From the NCBI RefSeq assembly GCF_048265165.1, contig NZ_JBLXCD010000003.1, forward strand, positions 1 to 64,000: DNA of 64,000 nt, in the 5' to 3' direction. The notes beneath the pieces are model-generated. The model saw only the letters and a list, made by a program, of their open reading frames with translations. It made no database searches and was not told the origin of the DNA. This DNA comes from Oceanospirillum sp048265165. GTDB lineage: Bacteria > Pseudomonadota > Gammaproteobacteria > Pseudomonadales > Halomonadaceae. A program made the position numbers and the translations under genes. Of the stretch, positions 36,629-44,746 are shown piece after piece (positions within the stretch are counted from its first letter, which is position 1; every line of letters begins with the position of its first letter).

Positions 36629-37837
36629 ATGAAAACAGCATCCATTCATCCGTCATCTTCACTGATGACGCTGCTGTCAGCCATGGCGCTGACCAGTCCA
36701 CTGGCACTGAACCTGTTTGTGCCGGCGATGCCGGATGCTGCCCGCTCTCTGGGTGTTGATATCAACACCATCCAGCTGACCTTCACCAGTTATCTGCTGA
36801 TGCTGGCGGTGGGTCAGCTGATCTCCGGCCCTTTGGCTGATTTTTTTGGTCGTCGCCCGGTACTGCTCTGGGGGCTTGCTCTGCATGTGATCGGCAGTGC
36901 GCTGGCGGCGATTGCTCAGGATATTACCTTTCTGGTGGCCGGTCGTGTGCTGCAGGCATTAGGCGGCAGTACCGCCATGTCCCTGGCCCGCACAGTAATT
37001 GTCGATCTCTATGGCCGACAGGGTGCCGCCGGAAAGATGGGCTATATGGTGATGGCGATTGCCATCGCCCAGTCCATAGCACCAACTCTCGGGGGCTTTC
37101 TTAACCTCTGGTACGGCTGGAATGCGACACTCCTGCTGCCCATTGTGATCGGCTCAGTGGTGATGATCGCCACCTTCAAATGGCTACCGGAAACCTGTAC
37201 ACAGAAAAGCGATAACCTGCGATTAGGTCGCGTGCTGGGCCAATACGGCAATGTGCTGACCTCATCGGAATATCTGGGTTACGCCTTCTCCACCACCTTT
37301 ATCGCCACCGCCTTTTATATGTTTGTGGGTAGCTCCCCGTATATTGTGGTGGATCTGTTTGGTGGCAACTCCGCCCAGTTTGGCAGCTGGTTTCTGACGG
37401 TATCCCTTGCCTTTATGGCGGGCAGCTTTCTCTCCACCCGTATGGCCAAATGGCTGAATATCGACCGCATGGTGATGCTGGGCAATAGCCTGTCACTATT
37501 TGGAGCAGGGCTACTGCTGCTCTTTGCCCTTGAGGCGAAGCTCACTCTGCTCACCCTGTTCTTACCCATGGCTCTGGTCACCTTTGGCCGTGGTTTTAGC
37601 CAGCCCAATGCCCAGTCCGGCGCGATTGCTTGTGCTACAGGCTCAGCCGGAACCGCCTCCGGCCTGATGGGCTTTATTCAGTTGCTAACAGGAGGCGTGA
37701 TGGCTCAGGTCACCCCCTGGTTGATGCAGCAGGGGTTAGTGGTGCTGATGGGCAGCATTTTGGCTGCACCGGTTCTCGCCATTATCTGCCATAGCTACTC
37801 ATGGCGCAGGAGATCCGCTAAAACCACACATGCTTAG
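36629..37837 (+). CDS. Bcr/CflA-type MFS exporter
   Basis: A 402-residue major-facilitator protein with 12 predicted helices. The first-loop motif GPLADFFGRRPVLLWGLALH and the VAGRVLQALGGSTAMSLARTVIVDLYGR segment are typical of Bcr/CflA drug-proton antiporters. It follows the aldehyde dehydrogenase by 41 bp. It may export toxic aromatic intermediates, or act in uptake; direction is inferred from the family. Confidence 0.88.
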   Translation: MKTASIHPSSSLMTLLSAMALTSPLALNLFVPAMPDAARSLGVDINTIQLTFTSYLLMLAVGQLISGPLADFFGRRPVLLWGLALHVIGSALAAIAQDITFLVAGRVLQALGGSTAMSLARTVIVDLYGRQGAAGKMGYMVMAIAIAQSIAPTLGGFLNLWYGWNATLLLPIVIGSVVMIATFKWLPETCTQKSDNLRLGRVLGQYGNVLTSSEYLGYAFSTTFIATAFYMFVGSSPYIVVDLFGGNSAQFGSWFLTVSLAFMAGSFLSTRMAKWLNIDRMVMLGNSLSLFGAGLLLLFALEAKLTLLTLFLPMALVTFGRGFSQPNAQSGAIACATGSAGTASGLMGFIQLLTGGVMAQVTPWLMQQGLVVLMGSILAAPVLAIICHSYSWRRRSAKTTHA

Positions 37838-37952
37838 CGTGCCACCCAAGAGCCTGACACGCCCTAACAGATAAATCCAACAACCTGATAGTCACTTTTT
37901 AACGGCACCGTATTACAACCGATGCCCGGCAAAACCCAAGAGGATAATAACA

Positions 37953-38879
37953 ATGGGAAAACTTGCACTAGCCGCCAAGATCACACACGTACCCTCCATG
38001 TATCTCTCGGAGCTGGACGGCCCACGCAAAGGCTGCCGTCAGGAAGCGATTGATGGTCATATCGAAATCGGCCGCCGCTGCCGTGAGCTGGGCGTAGATA
38101 CCATCGTGGTATTTGATACCCACTGGTTGGTCAATGCGGGCTACCACATCAACTGTGCTGAACACTGGGAAGGTAACTACACCAGTGGCGAGCTGCCACA
38201 CTTTATCAGCAATATGGAATATGACCTGAACGGTAACCCTGAGCTGGGTAATCTGATGGCTAAAGTGTGTAACGAGCAGGGTGTAGAAACACTAGCACAC
38301 GACAGCACCACCTTGGCCCCGGAGTACGGTACGCTGGTTCCCATGCGCTATATGAATCAGGACAACCACTTTAAAGTGATCTCGGTATCGGCCCTGTGTA
38401 CCGTTCACTACCTGAACGACAGCGCCCGCCTGGGTTGGGCGATGCGTGAAGCGATTGAAAAACACTACGATGGCACCGTTGCTATTCTCGCCTCCGGCTC
38501 TCTGTCCCACCGCTTTGCCCAGAACGGACAGGCACCGGATTTCTCCGATAAAGTTTGGAGCCCCTTCCTGGAAACACTGGATCACGAAGTGGTGAAAATG
38601 TGGCAAAACGCCGAGTGGGATAAGTTCTGCACCATGCTGCCGGAATACGCCATCAAAGGTCACGGCGAAGGTATGATGCACGACACCGCCATGCTATTGG
38701 GCGCACTGGGCTGGTCAGGGTATGACGGCAACGCCGAAGTGCTGACCCCTTACTTTGGTAGCTCCGGCACCGGCCAGATCAACTGCGTATTCCCGGTAAC
38801 CCTGCAGGATGGCAGCAAAGTGCCCGCGCCACAGGCTTCTAAACAGGCTGAACTGACTTATGGTGAGAGTCGGGTTTAA
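37953..38879 (+). CDS. hpaD: 3,4-dihydroxyphenylacetate 2,3-dioxygenase
   Basis: A 308-residue extradiol dioxygenase of the LigB-like class. GKLALAAKITHVPSMYLSEL, VVFDTHWLVNAGYHINC and LASGSLSHRFAQNG carry the metal-binding His residues and the catalytic His. It opens the homoprotocatechuate ring. Good ribosome-binding site AGAGGATAA. It is the last hpa gene before a strong terminator and the second cassette array. Confidence 0.94.
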   Translation: MGKLALAAKITHVPSMYLSELDGPRKGCRQEAIDGHIEIGRRCRELGVDTIVVFDTHWLVNAGYHINCAEHWEGNYTSGELPHFISNMEYDLNGNPELGNLMAKVCNEQGVETLAHDSTTLAPEYGTLVPMRYMNQDNHFKVISVSALCTVHYLNDSARLGWAMREAIEKHYDGTVAILASGSLSHRFAQNGQAPDFSDKVWSPFLETLDHEVVKMWQNAEWDKFCTMLPEYAIKGHGEGMMHDTAMLLGALGWSGYDGNAEVLTPYFGSSGTGQINCVFPVTLQDGSKVPAPQASKQAELTYGESRV

Positions 38880-38900
38880 GTTTTCTGTCTTGTTAAACGC

Positions 38901-38930
38901 AAAAAACCGGATCAACTGATCCGGTTTTTT
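38901..38930. terminator. terminator after hpaD
   Basis: A perfect 13-bp stem of AAAAAACCGGATC with its complement and an AACT loop. A near-identical hairpin lies at 47571-47600 on the other side of the cassette array. Confidence 0.92.
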
Positions 38931-38975
38931 GGTGTTTAAATTTGTTTCGAATTTGGAAGGTTGGCGACCTCCTGC

Positions 38976-39056
38976 AACGAACCCACACAGGATAGATAGG
39001 TGACAAAACCGCAGCGAAGCAGAGGGTTTGGCATTCGGTGCATGGCTTGGTTATGT
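38976..39056 (-). repeat. divergent attC of the toxin-antitoxin cassette
   Basis: In cassette direction it opens CATAACCAAGCCATGCACCG, containing the toxin's TAA stop, and closes CCTGTGTGGGTTCGTTG. The arms pair only partly, with the best pairing at the outer and innermost ends. Position and core bases agree with the other attC sites. It would be the last site of the second array. Confidence 0.55.
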
Positions 39057-39377
39057 TTCGTTTGCTGGTAATTCGAGCTGCCTCTCACTCCGCCAGACTC
39101 GTATCAGCACAACCTCTTTAGCTTGCCTGAGATAAACAACCCGAAACGGCGCGTGAATCAATTCGTGAATATGATCCATGTTGAATTCAGGAACAACTCG
39201 GCCAGCATCAGGGTGGATTTGAAGCATTTCACAGTGCTCCAGGATAGCAGCCACGAAATCATCACCGATATGTGACGCATCCTGCTCTTTGTAAATATGT
39301 GACGCATCCTGCTCTTTGTAATACTCCTGAACAGCCTGTAAGTCCTCAAGAGCGGACTGTGCGATGCGTAATTCCAT
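39051..39377 (-). CDS. RelE/ParE-type toxin with duplicated segment
   Basis: 108 residues with the RelE/ParE pattern: ELRIAQSALEDLQAVQEYY, HPDAGRVVPEF, HELIHAPFRVVYLRQAKEVVLIRVWRSER. Residues YKEQDASHI occur twice in a row, encoded by a perfect 27-bp tandem repeat. The antitoxin gene lies directly upstream (no gap). The duplication adds nine residues in the second helix region, which could weaken the toxin or have no effect. Confidence 0.85.
   Translation of the reverse strand: MELRIAQSALEDLQAVQEYYKEQDASHIYKEQDASHIGDDFVAAILEHCEMLQIHPDAGRVVPEFNMDHIHELIHAPFRVVYLRQAKEVVLIRVWRSERQLELPANET
39268..39321 (-). repeat. perfect 27-bp tandem duplication in toxin gene
   Basis: Units 39268-39294 and 39295-39321 are identical and keep the frame. 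The perfect identity points to a recent slippage or replication event. Confidence 0.95.
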
Positions 39378-39647
39378 TTACTTGATACCCAACGTTTTCC
39401 TGGCGTCCTCCAACGATACGGTATTGCCCTCTTGAACATCCATAAGCCCCTGCGCCACCGCCTTTACAAACCGTAATTCCTCTGCGGTTCTCTCATAATC
39501 CTCAAGCCCCTGAACAACAGCTATGCCACGGCCACGACTGGTGAGCAGGATGGGACGGTGCGTCTCTTGCGCTCGACCAACCACCTTTCCGGGATTGACC
39601 TTCAGGTCTGATAGAGGAACGACATCCTCGGAAAATTTCACTTGCAT
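39378..39647 (-). CDS. Phd/YefM-type antitoxin
   Basis: An 89-residue antitoxin starting MQVKFSEDVVPLSDLKVNPG with PILLTSRGRGIAVVQGLEDYERT, the DNA-binding Phd/YefM fold. The Glu-rich C terminus should wrap the toxin. Its stop abuts the toxin start codon. An inverted repeat upstream (GCACCTGTTAACAGGTGC near 39684-39701) is a likely autorepression site. Confidence 0.88.
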   Translation of the reverse strand: MQVKFSEDVVPLSDLKVNPGKVVGRAQETHRPILLTSRGRGIAVVQGLEDYERTAEELRFVKAVAQGLMDVQEGNTVSLEDARKTLGIK

Positions 39648-39683
39648 AGTGATTACCTAGCCAACGATTTGGTGCTATTAATA

Positions 39684-39701
39684 GCACCTGTTAACAGGTG
39701 C
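39684..39701. promoter_or_regulatory. 18-bp palindrome upstream of the antitoxin
   Basis: GCACCTGTTAACAGGTGC is a perfect palindrome 37 bp before the antitoxin start. Antitoxins of this type usually repress their operon by binding such a site. Confidence 0.7.
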
Positions 39702-39733
39702 GGTCAAGAGACATAACGAGCCTGTAGAAAACC

Positions 39734-39970
39734 TGTTTCTAACCCGCTTTTCTCGCCAGTAGCTCGTTCTTTTTTTGTTAATTGTCGATTGCCAGTTTTT
39801 CTACACTGTGTACCAGGCAATACAGTTGCCATTGGCTTTGCACTTTAGTTTTACTTCTCAGGCTAAAGCAGTTCAGTCTTTTTTTAGGGCTAAATTATGG
39901 GTGTCCCGGTTTTTTGTGCCGAAAAGGTTCTCTGATAGAGCAAAAGTGAGGCCCGGTAAAGCAGCGAGCA
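39734..39970. other. non-coding relic sequence
   Basis: About 240 bp between the insertion-sequence end and the LysR gene. It contains the first 26-bp direct repeat (39888-39913). No gene was recognised. Confidence 0.45.
39888..39913 (+). repeat. 26-bp direct repeat, left copy
   Basis: Identical to 42904-42929; it includes AAATTATGGGTGTCCCGG. A related inverted copy, GGGACACCCATAGTTAT, is at 42792-42808. The repeats bound the LysR-oxidoreductase-monooxygenase segment. Confidence 0.9.
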
Positions 39971-40906
39971 CTATAGTAAGTCCCCATAGCGCTCAATATT
40001 TGTCTCGCGAATAACCTCTTCAATAAAATCTAAAAATACTTTTACGCGCACCGGCGTTAACCGGCCCGGTGGGCGCACCGCCCAGATACATGTCTCGGGC
40101 CATATTTTATAGTCGGGCAACACCTGCACCACTCTTCCCGCTTTAATCGCCGGCCCTACATGCCACAACGAGGCCATCCCGATGCCCATACCGGCTTCCA
40201 CTAAATCGGCAATCGCATCCCCCCAATTAACACTAATAGGCCCTGAAACCGACACATCATGGGTTTCACCCGCCTGATCTTTAAAACGCCAATGATTTGA
40301 TTTCGCAAACGGAATGCAACAGTGCTGGGCAAGTTCATCCGGTGTTTGAGGGCAACCCGCCTGCTGAAGATATCCCGGAGAGGCCACTAAAATCATCGGA
40401 TTATCGGCTATGCGCCGGGCTAGTAAACTGGTCGAGTCGAGCGCGTGCATGCGAAAAGCGATATCGTATCCCTGCTCCACGATATCGATGGTTTTATCGG
40501 TGAAATCGATCTCAATTTCTAAATGGGGATACTTGGCTAATAATGCAGGGATAAACGGCACTAGATAGATTCGTCCGTAGGAGGCCGACACCGTTAAACG
40601 AATTTTTCCCTGTACTTTATCGTCCTCACCTTTAAATACATTCCAGGTTTCCTCAACATCATCCAAGATACGTTTGGCATGCTCTAAAAACACCTGTCCA
40701 TCATGGGTTAGGGTAACGACCCTCGTGGTTCGATGAAACAACTTAACCCCTAATATCGCCTCCAACGTCTGTATCCGCTGACTGGCATTGGTTGACGATA
40801 GGCCAAATTCCTCACCTGCACGACCGATCGCGCCAAGTGAAGTAACACGTACAAATAACGCTAAGGTTTTTAAATCCAGATCCAAGGCAGACTCCAGTAA
40901 ACACAC
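39971..40906 (-). CDS. LysR-family regulator in nested segment
   Basis: 311 residues. The helix-turn-helix is GAIGRAGEEFGLSSTNASQRIQTLEAILGVKLFHRTTRVVTLT, followed by a LysR substrate domain of the DhcR/CrgA-like group (GKIRLTVSASYGRIYLVPFIPALL). It is divergent from the oxidoreductase gene, a common arrangement for LysR control of redox-responsive quinone reductases. Codon use is richer in TTA and AT-ending codons than the neighbouring hpa genes. Confidence 0.9.
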   Translation of the reverse strand: MCLLESALDLDLKTLALFVRVTSLGAIGRAGEEFGLSSTNASQRIQTLEAILGVKLFHRTTRVVTLTHDGQVFLEHAKRILDDVEETWNVFKGEDDKVQGKIRLTVSASYGRIYLVPFIPALLAKYPHLEIEIDFTDKTIDIVEQGYDIAFRMHALDSTSLLARRIADNPMILVASPGYLQQAGCPQTPDELAQHCCIPFAKSNHWRFKDQAGETHDVSVSGPISVNWGDAIADLVEAGMGIGMASLWHVGPAIKAGRVVQVLPDYKIWPETCIWAVRPPGRLTPVRVKVFLDFIEEVIRETNIERYGDLL

Positions 40907-41058
40907 TAGATCAATATTGATGCCTATATTATCCTAAAATACAGGAAAATAATTCCTTAATTAGTCAGATGATCACTCATTACGGGAAGAATAAGATAGT
41001 TACCACATTAAGCAGCACCTGCTAAATAACCGTTCAGTACAGAGTGAAGGATATGAAA

Positions 41059-42072
41059 ATGAAAGCCATTGGTTATCAAGTACCCGGCAGTCTCGACCGC
41101 CAAGAAGCCTTAGTCGATATCACCTTAGATAAACCATCACCTGAGGGACAAGACCTACTCGTTAAAATCCAAGCGGTCTCTGTTAACCCAGTGGATTACA
41201 AAATGCGCCAAGCCATGCCCGCACCCGACGGTGGCTGGAATATCTTAGGTTTTGATGCATCTGGGGTTGTTGAAGCTGTAGGGGCGGATGTCAAAAACTT
41301 TAAGATTGGTGATGAAGTCTACTACGCGGGTTCAATGGTTCGCCCAGGCACTAACAGTGAGTTTCAGCTCGTCGATGAACGCATTGTCGCCAAGAAACCC
41401 ACCAGCCTCAGCCACGCCGAAGCGGCTGCTATGCCACTCACCACGATTACCGCATGGGAAGCTCTATTTGATCGCTTAGATGTCACTCGCCCAACCATTC
41501 AGGGTGGTAATCTGATCTTGATAATCGGTGGCGCTGGCGGCGTCGGGTCCATTGCTATTCAATTACTGCGAGCCTTGACGGATCTTACAGTCATTACCAC
41601 CGTATCGCGTCCCGAAACAAAGGCTTGGGTAGAAGAGCTAGGCGCTCACTATGTGATCGATCACAGCAAACCGATGGCGCCACAAATTGAAGCATTAGGG
41701 TTAGGCGCGCCCGGTTTCGTGTTTTCAACCAACCACAGTCAACATCACCTAGCGGATATCGCGGAGCTGATCGCACCACAGGGCCGGTTTAGCTTAACCG
41801 ATGAAGTCGAAGCCTTTGCCAGTCAGCCCTTTGTCATGAAATCAGTCTCGGTTCATTTTGAGCTGATGTTCACCCGCTCATTTTTTGGCACCCCGGATAT
41901 CGACGTACAACACCAGTTACTAAGTAAGGTCGCAGAACTGATTGATGCGGGAAAGGTAAGGTCCACACTGACTGAAGTCGCCGGCAACATCAATGCTGAT
42001 AACTTGAAAAAAGTCCACGCACAGCTTGAAACCGGCAAAGCCCGGGGAAAAATCGTACTCGAAGGTTTCTAA
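41059..42072 (+). CDS. zinc-type alcohol dehydrogenase family / quinone reductase
   Basis: About 337 residues of the MDR superfamily. N-terminal GroES-like domain (VSVNPVDYKMRQAM), ILGFDASGVVEAVG, and a Rossmann domain with IIGGAGGVGSIAIQLLRAL. The structural zinc cysteines are missing, as in NADPH:quinone reductase-like members. It probably reduces quinones or enones with NADPH. ATG 41059 has AAGGA seven bases upstream and is preferred over the earlier GTG. The monooxygenase gene follows after 27 bp. Confidence 0.87.
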   Translation: MKAIGYQVPGSLDRQEALVDITLDKPSPEGQDLLVKIQAVSVNPVDYKMRQAMPAPDGGWNILGFDASGVVEAVGADVKNFKIGDEVYYAGSMVRPGTNSEFQLVDERIVAKKPTSLSHAEAAAMPLTTITAWEALFDRLDVTRPTIQGGNLILIIGGAGGVGSIAIQLLRALTDLTVITTVSRPETKAWVEELGAHYVIDHSKPMAPQIEALGLGAPGFVFSTNHSQHHLADIAELIAPQGRFSLTDEVEAFASQPFVMKSVSVHFELMFTRSFFGTPDIDVQHQLLSKVAELIDAGKVRSTLTEVAGNINADNLKKVHAQLETGKARGKIVLEGF

Positions 42073-42099
42073 ACATTTAATATCATCAGGAGCATCATC

Positions 42100-42723
42100 A
42101 TGGCTTTTACGCAAATCATCAAATTTTCAATTAAACCCGAGTTTAACGACGCATTTACCGCCGCCCTATCCGTCAATAAAAATGGCGTTGCACAAGAACC
42201 CGGCAACCTAGAAATGCGACTCTATCGGGATAATGCTAACCCTAATCTATTTTTTGCCTACGACCGCTGGCAGGATGAGGCCGCCTTAGCGAGCCATATG
42301 CAGCAGCCATATACAAAAGAGCTGCTTGCACTGGCGGAAAAAGCACAGGATAAACCAATCGAAGTTTTTACGGTTAATGACACTCAGCCTGCGCCGGTGG
42401 CATTAAAAGCCGCGAATCCAGAAGATCCTCTTTTTAACATCTTCTTTATCTTTAAAATTAAGCCTGGCAGCCGCGAAAAGCTAATCCAACAGTTTGAAAA
42501 ACACATTACCCATACCCGTACTGAAGACGGCTGCTTACTGTTCGACCTCTACACCGTCGAAGGCGATGATGAAACCTTGGTGGTCTATGAGCATTGGCGC
42601 AAAGAATCCGATGTCTGGGAGAAACATTTCAAACAGCCTTATGCCATGGAAACCGGAAAGTTAATGGAAGAGTACGTTGTCGGTGAACTGGAACAGTATA
42701 TGAATTTTGTAACCCTTTTATAA
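42100..42723 (+). CDS. double ABM-domain (antibiotic biosynthesis monooxygenase) protein
   Basis: 207 residues forming two dimeric alpha-beta barrel modules: one at about 5-80 (FSIKPEFNDAFTAALSV, FFAYDRWQDEAALASHMQQPY) and one at about 112-195 (FKIKPGSREKLIQQFEKHI, LVVYEHWRKESDVWEKHFKQPY). Single ABM domains usually dimerise, so this chain is a built-in dimer. YgiN-type members act on quinols, which suits its partner quinone reductase. Confidence 0.85.
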   Translation: MAFTQIIKFSIKPEFNDAFTAALSVNKNGVAQEPGNLEMRLYRDNANPNLFFAYDRWQDEAALASHMQQPYTKELLALAEKAQDKPIEVFTVNDTQPAPVALKAANPEDPLFNIFFIFKIKPGSREKLIQQFEKHITHTRTEDGCLLFDLYTVEGDDETLVVYEHWRKESDVWEKHFKQPYAMETGKLMEEYVVGELEQYMNFVTLL

Positions 42724-42791
42724 ACAGAGACTAACGCCGTTTTATTTATAAAATCACAAGTCAATTTATGTTAATCAGCGGGGAATAATTT

Positions 42792-42808
42792 GGGACACCC
42801 ATAGTTAT
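42792..42808 (-). repeat. inverted, imperfect copy of the segment-end repeat
   Basis: GGGACACCCATAGTTAT is the reverse complement, with one mismatch, of the core of the 26-bp repeats. The left repeat and this copy could be the terminal inverted repeats of a unit of about 2.9 kb. Confidence 0.7.
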
Positions 42809-42903
42809 ATCCCGCTCTATTAACACGTTAAAAACTCCGTCAGACCTATCTGAAAATAGCCTAGGGAACAATCCCATAAGATGGGACAAGTCCGTTTTGG
42901 TTA

Positions 42904-42929
42904 GGCTAAATTATGGGTGTCCCGGTTTT
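42904..42929 (+). repeat. 26-bp direct repeat, right copy
   Basis: Identical to 39888-39913. It is followed within 3 bp by the insertion-sequence remnant. Confidence 0.9.
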
Positions 42930-43028
42930 CTTTTTGGTTGTAGTCGTAGTGCTTAAATCGAGCCATCACCGCCTCCTGCGTTTCAAAACCCGATCAGACC
43001 ATCGTTCGGGAAGTTTTTCTACAGCCTG

Positions 43029-43116
43029 AACGCTTTGCTAAGCGGCTAAAAAACGTTGGCTAAAATTTGCGAGGAACGAGCACAGCCAACTGTTTTGTGT
43101 CCGTTTAAGCAACTTT
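43029..43116 (-). repeat. attC recombination site of cassette B3
   Basis: The left arm from AACGCTTTGCTAAGCGG and the right arm (reverse complement TTGCTTAAACGGACAC) pair well, and both end in a GTTGGC stem. The inner core next to the gene is degenerate. The outer AAC touches the insertion-sequence end at 43028. Confidence 0.8.
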
Positions 43117-43518
43117 TTATGTACCGATTATATTTAAAACGAGATAAACACTCGTAGATAGAATAGCAATACCTAGAGTTACATAGGATAAATGAATAAG
43201 CCAATATCGTTTGGATTTATAGCTATTATTTTGCTCCCAATTTTGATCACTTTGTGGCTTACCAAGTTCCTTTGCTAATGAAAAGAATCTTTTGGCATCA
43301 ATACGTAATTCATACAAGCAAAGTAAAACAGTTAATACAAAGGATATTAATGCTATTGATAATAACCACTTTTCAGAACATGATAGAGAAGTTTTATCTG
43401 TTTTAGTTAAAGCTAAAAAGAATACGCCCGTTGCCCCCGAGGAAACAGATAAGATATATGCTCTTAAGCGATTACCAGCATCTTTTGCTAACTCATGATA
43501 TTTAGAAATTTCGTCCAT
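43117..43518 (-). CDS. small membrane protein with three helices (cassette B3)
   Basis: 133 residues, not recognised. Predicted membrane helices lie at about 20-38 (AYILSVSSGATGVFFLALT), 50-71 (WLLSIALISFVLTVLLCLYEL) and 106-130 (LIHLSYVTLGIAILSTSVYLVL). A polar loop rich in Asn and Gln separates helices two and three. AT-rich like the other cassettes. Small multi-helix proteins are common in cassettes; no function can be assigned. Confidence 0.68.
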   Translation of the reverse strand: MDEISKYHELAKDAGNRLRAYILSVSSGATGVFFLALTKTDKTSLSCSEKWLLSIALISFVLTVLLCLYELRIDAKRFFSLAKELGKPQSDQNWEQNNSYKSKRYWLIHLSYVTLGIAILSTSVYLVLNIIGT

Positions 43519-43538
43519 GATTCACCTAGGTAAATAAC

Positions 43539-43704
43539 GAGGCTGTAGAAAAACTTCAGCCTCAAAAATTGATCATTTTTTGTACTAAAAATGGCGCTGC
43601 CACGTGAATTCTGAAGCAGTTTTCATCAGAGAATACGCTTAAATCAACGTAGCGCCGCGATAAATTCTCAATAACCAGAACCTGTTAGGTTTTTCTACAG
43701 CCTG
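43539..43704. mobile_element. 166-bp MITE related to the DUF772-type insertion sequence
   Basis: It begins GAGGCTGTAGAAAAAC and ends GTTTTTCTACAGCCTG, the ends of the insertion sequence at 1-769, with no coding sequence between. AAC flanks both sides (43536-43538 and 43705-43707). Removing the element plus one AAC restores TAAATAACGCCGCG, a normal attC boundary. It probably moves with the transposase of the full element. Confidence 0.82.
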
Positions 43705-43828
43705 AACGCCGCGTTAAGTAGTGAGCAACGCCACCACGAAACCTAACCATACCACCGTAAACACAAAACCCAACGATGGAATGAAAAATGCCATGCGTTG
43801 GGAATCTGTCTTAAACGCTTTGTTAAAT
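43705..43828 (-). repeat. attC recombination site of cassette B2
   Basis: A long attC of about 120 bp. Outer arm AACGCCGCGTTAAGTAGTG and inner arm (reverse complement AACAAAGCGTTTAAGACAG) match, and both end in a CAACGC stem. The TAA stop of the preceding gene lies beside the inner core. Confidence 0.85.
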
Positions 43829-44263
43829 TTACTGTTCGCCATCATCCAAGTTGGCAAACCCAACTATATAGAAATCATTCATTTTACAGACAGACTCAAA
43901 TTTAGACTCATTCCAAGGACGCAAACGCCTCAATACGCTATATGATTTTTGGTTATAATTAACTTCGATATTCCAGTGCTCAACTTGTTCTGCGTGAAAT
44001 ACAAATTTGCCATACTTCTTATGTGTTGCGACAAAGAAGTTTGAATTTCTTTTATCTTGTGTAAGAGTTAATTCTGTGAATATACCATTGTCGTATGCAT
44101 GGATGATATAGTCTGCTTTTACAGAGCCTCCGATAAGAAAAAAACTGCCATAAGTACTATAGTTATCATCGGTGTCTTTGGGATATACAAGCTTTCCAGA
44201 ATCTACATGACAAAAATAATGGACATATTTGCTATATCTTTGTTCGTATTGTGTCTTTGCCAT
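43829..44263 (-). CDS. partner protein of the ART-like gene (cassette B2)
   Basis: A 144-residue soluble protein, not recognised. It has beta-rich stretches with many aromatic residues (YSTYGSFFLIGGSVKADYIIHAY, KYGKFVFHAEQVEHWNIEVNY) and an acidic C terminus. Its start lies inside the end of the upstream ART-like gene (overlap 44232-44263), so the two are translationally coupled. By position it could be an immunity or antitoxin protein, or a second effector subunit. Confidence 0.62.
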   Translation of the reverse strand: MAKTQYEQRYSKYVHYFCHVDSGKLVYPKDTDDNYSTYGSFFLIGGSVKADYIIHAYDNGIFTELTLTQDKRNSNFFVATHKKYGKFVFHAEQVEHWNIEVNYNQKSYSVLRRLRPWNESKFESVCKMNDFYIVGFANLDDGEQ

Positions 44264-44648
44264 TTAATAAGTCCATACTTGTTTTTGACTCCCATTTATA
44301 TTGCTCGCCAACTTTTTTAGTCGTACCAACAATAGGGCTCCAGACCATATCCACTTTGAATTCATGTGATTGAGTGGTTTCGTTTTTCTTAATTTCCCTC
44401 CGAGCAGCGGTCGCTTCAGAGTAATCCATGATCAAAATATCTAACTGTTCTACTTTTATATCATTAGTCTCTAAAACCAGCACAGAAGTAGAACGGTCAT
44501 GTTTGTTATAAGCCCATTGCTTCGCGAGGTACAAACGCTCTCCTGTGTAGAAGCCTTTACCCAGTTCACCACTGCCCTTATCGCTAACGATTTTCCCATC
44601 AACTAAGTCCTTGATAAACTTATCTGATGTACCATGATAGGATTCCAT
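44232..44648 (-). CDS. ADP-ribosyltransferase-like protein (DUF3990-like, cassette B2)
   Basis: 138 residues. It starts MESYHGTSDKFIKDLVDGKI, then GSGELGKGFYTGERLYLAKQWA. This is the YHGT...GxGFYT pattern of DUF3990/PARP-like ADP-ribosyltransferase folds. A catalytic Glu equivalent is not certain. It is the first gene of a two-gene cassette and overlaps its partner by 32 bp, as toxin-antitoxin pairs often do. Activity is inferred from a short motif only. Confidence 0.6.
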   Translation of the reverse strand: MESYHGTSDKFIKDLVDGKIVSDKGSGELGKGFYTGERLYLAKQWAYNKHDRSTSVLVLETNDIKVEQLDILIMDYSEATAARREIKKNETTQSHEFKVDMVWSPIVGTTKKVGEQYKWESKTSMDLLNGKDTIRTKI

Positions 44649-44660
44649 ACTTTACCTCGT

Positions 44661-44746
44661 AAATTTAACGCCCCAAGCAGAGGCGTATTTTTGCGTTTTG
44701 AGCGCAGCGAAGCAAAAATATGTCCGCCTGCCTTGGATTGTTAGTT
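44661..44746 (-). repeat. attC recombination site of cassette B1
   Basis: In cassette direction it opens CTAACAATCCAAGGCAGGCGG and closes GCCTCTGCTTGGGGCGTTAA; the arms are well paired, with an inner stem of TTTTTGC and GCAAAAA. The TAA stop of the gene is in the first core. Confidence 0.9.

Larger units (their letters stand above)
39718..43028 (-). mobile_element. insertion sequence in attC, split by a nested 3-kb segment
   Basis: The left end GAGCCTGTAGAAAAC at 39718 follows AAC (39715-39717). The right end at 42932-43028 keeps the inverted repeat and the first 11 codons of the same transposase as at 1-707, and is followed by AAC (43029-43031). The element thus sits between two cassettes with a 3-bp duplication. 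Its middle has been replaced or interrupted by the LysR/oxidoreductase/monooxygenase segment, and most of the transposase is gone. The left end carries a few substitutions. Confidence 0.6.

Noticed and set aside
42820..42910. Possible extra attC ending GGTTAGGC
   Set aside because: The arms do not pair well and no gene ends beside it.
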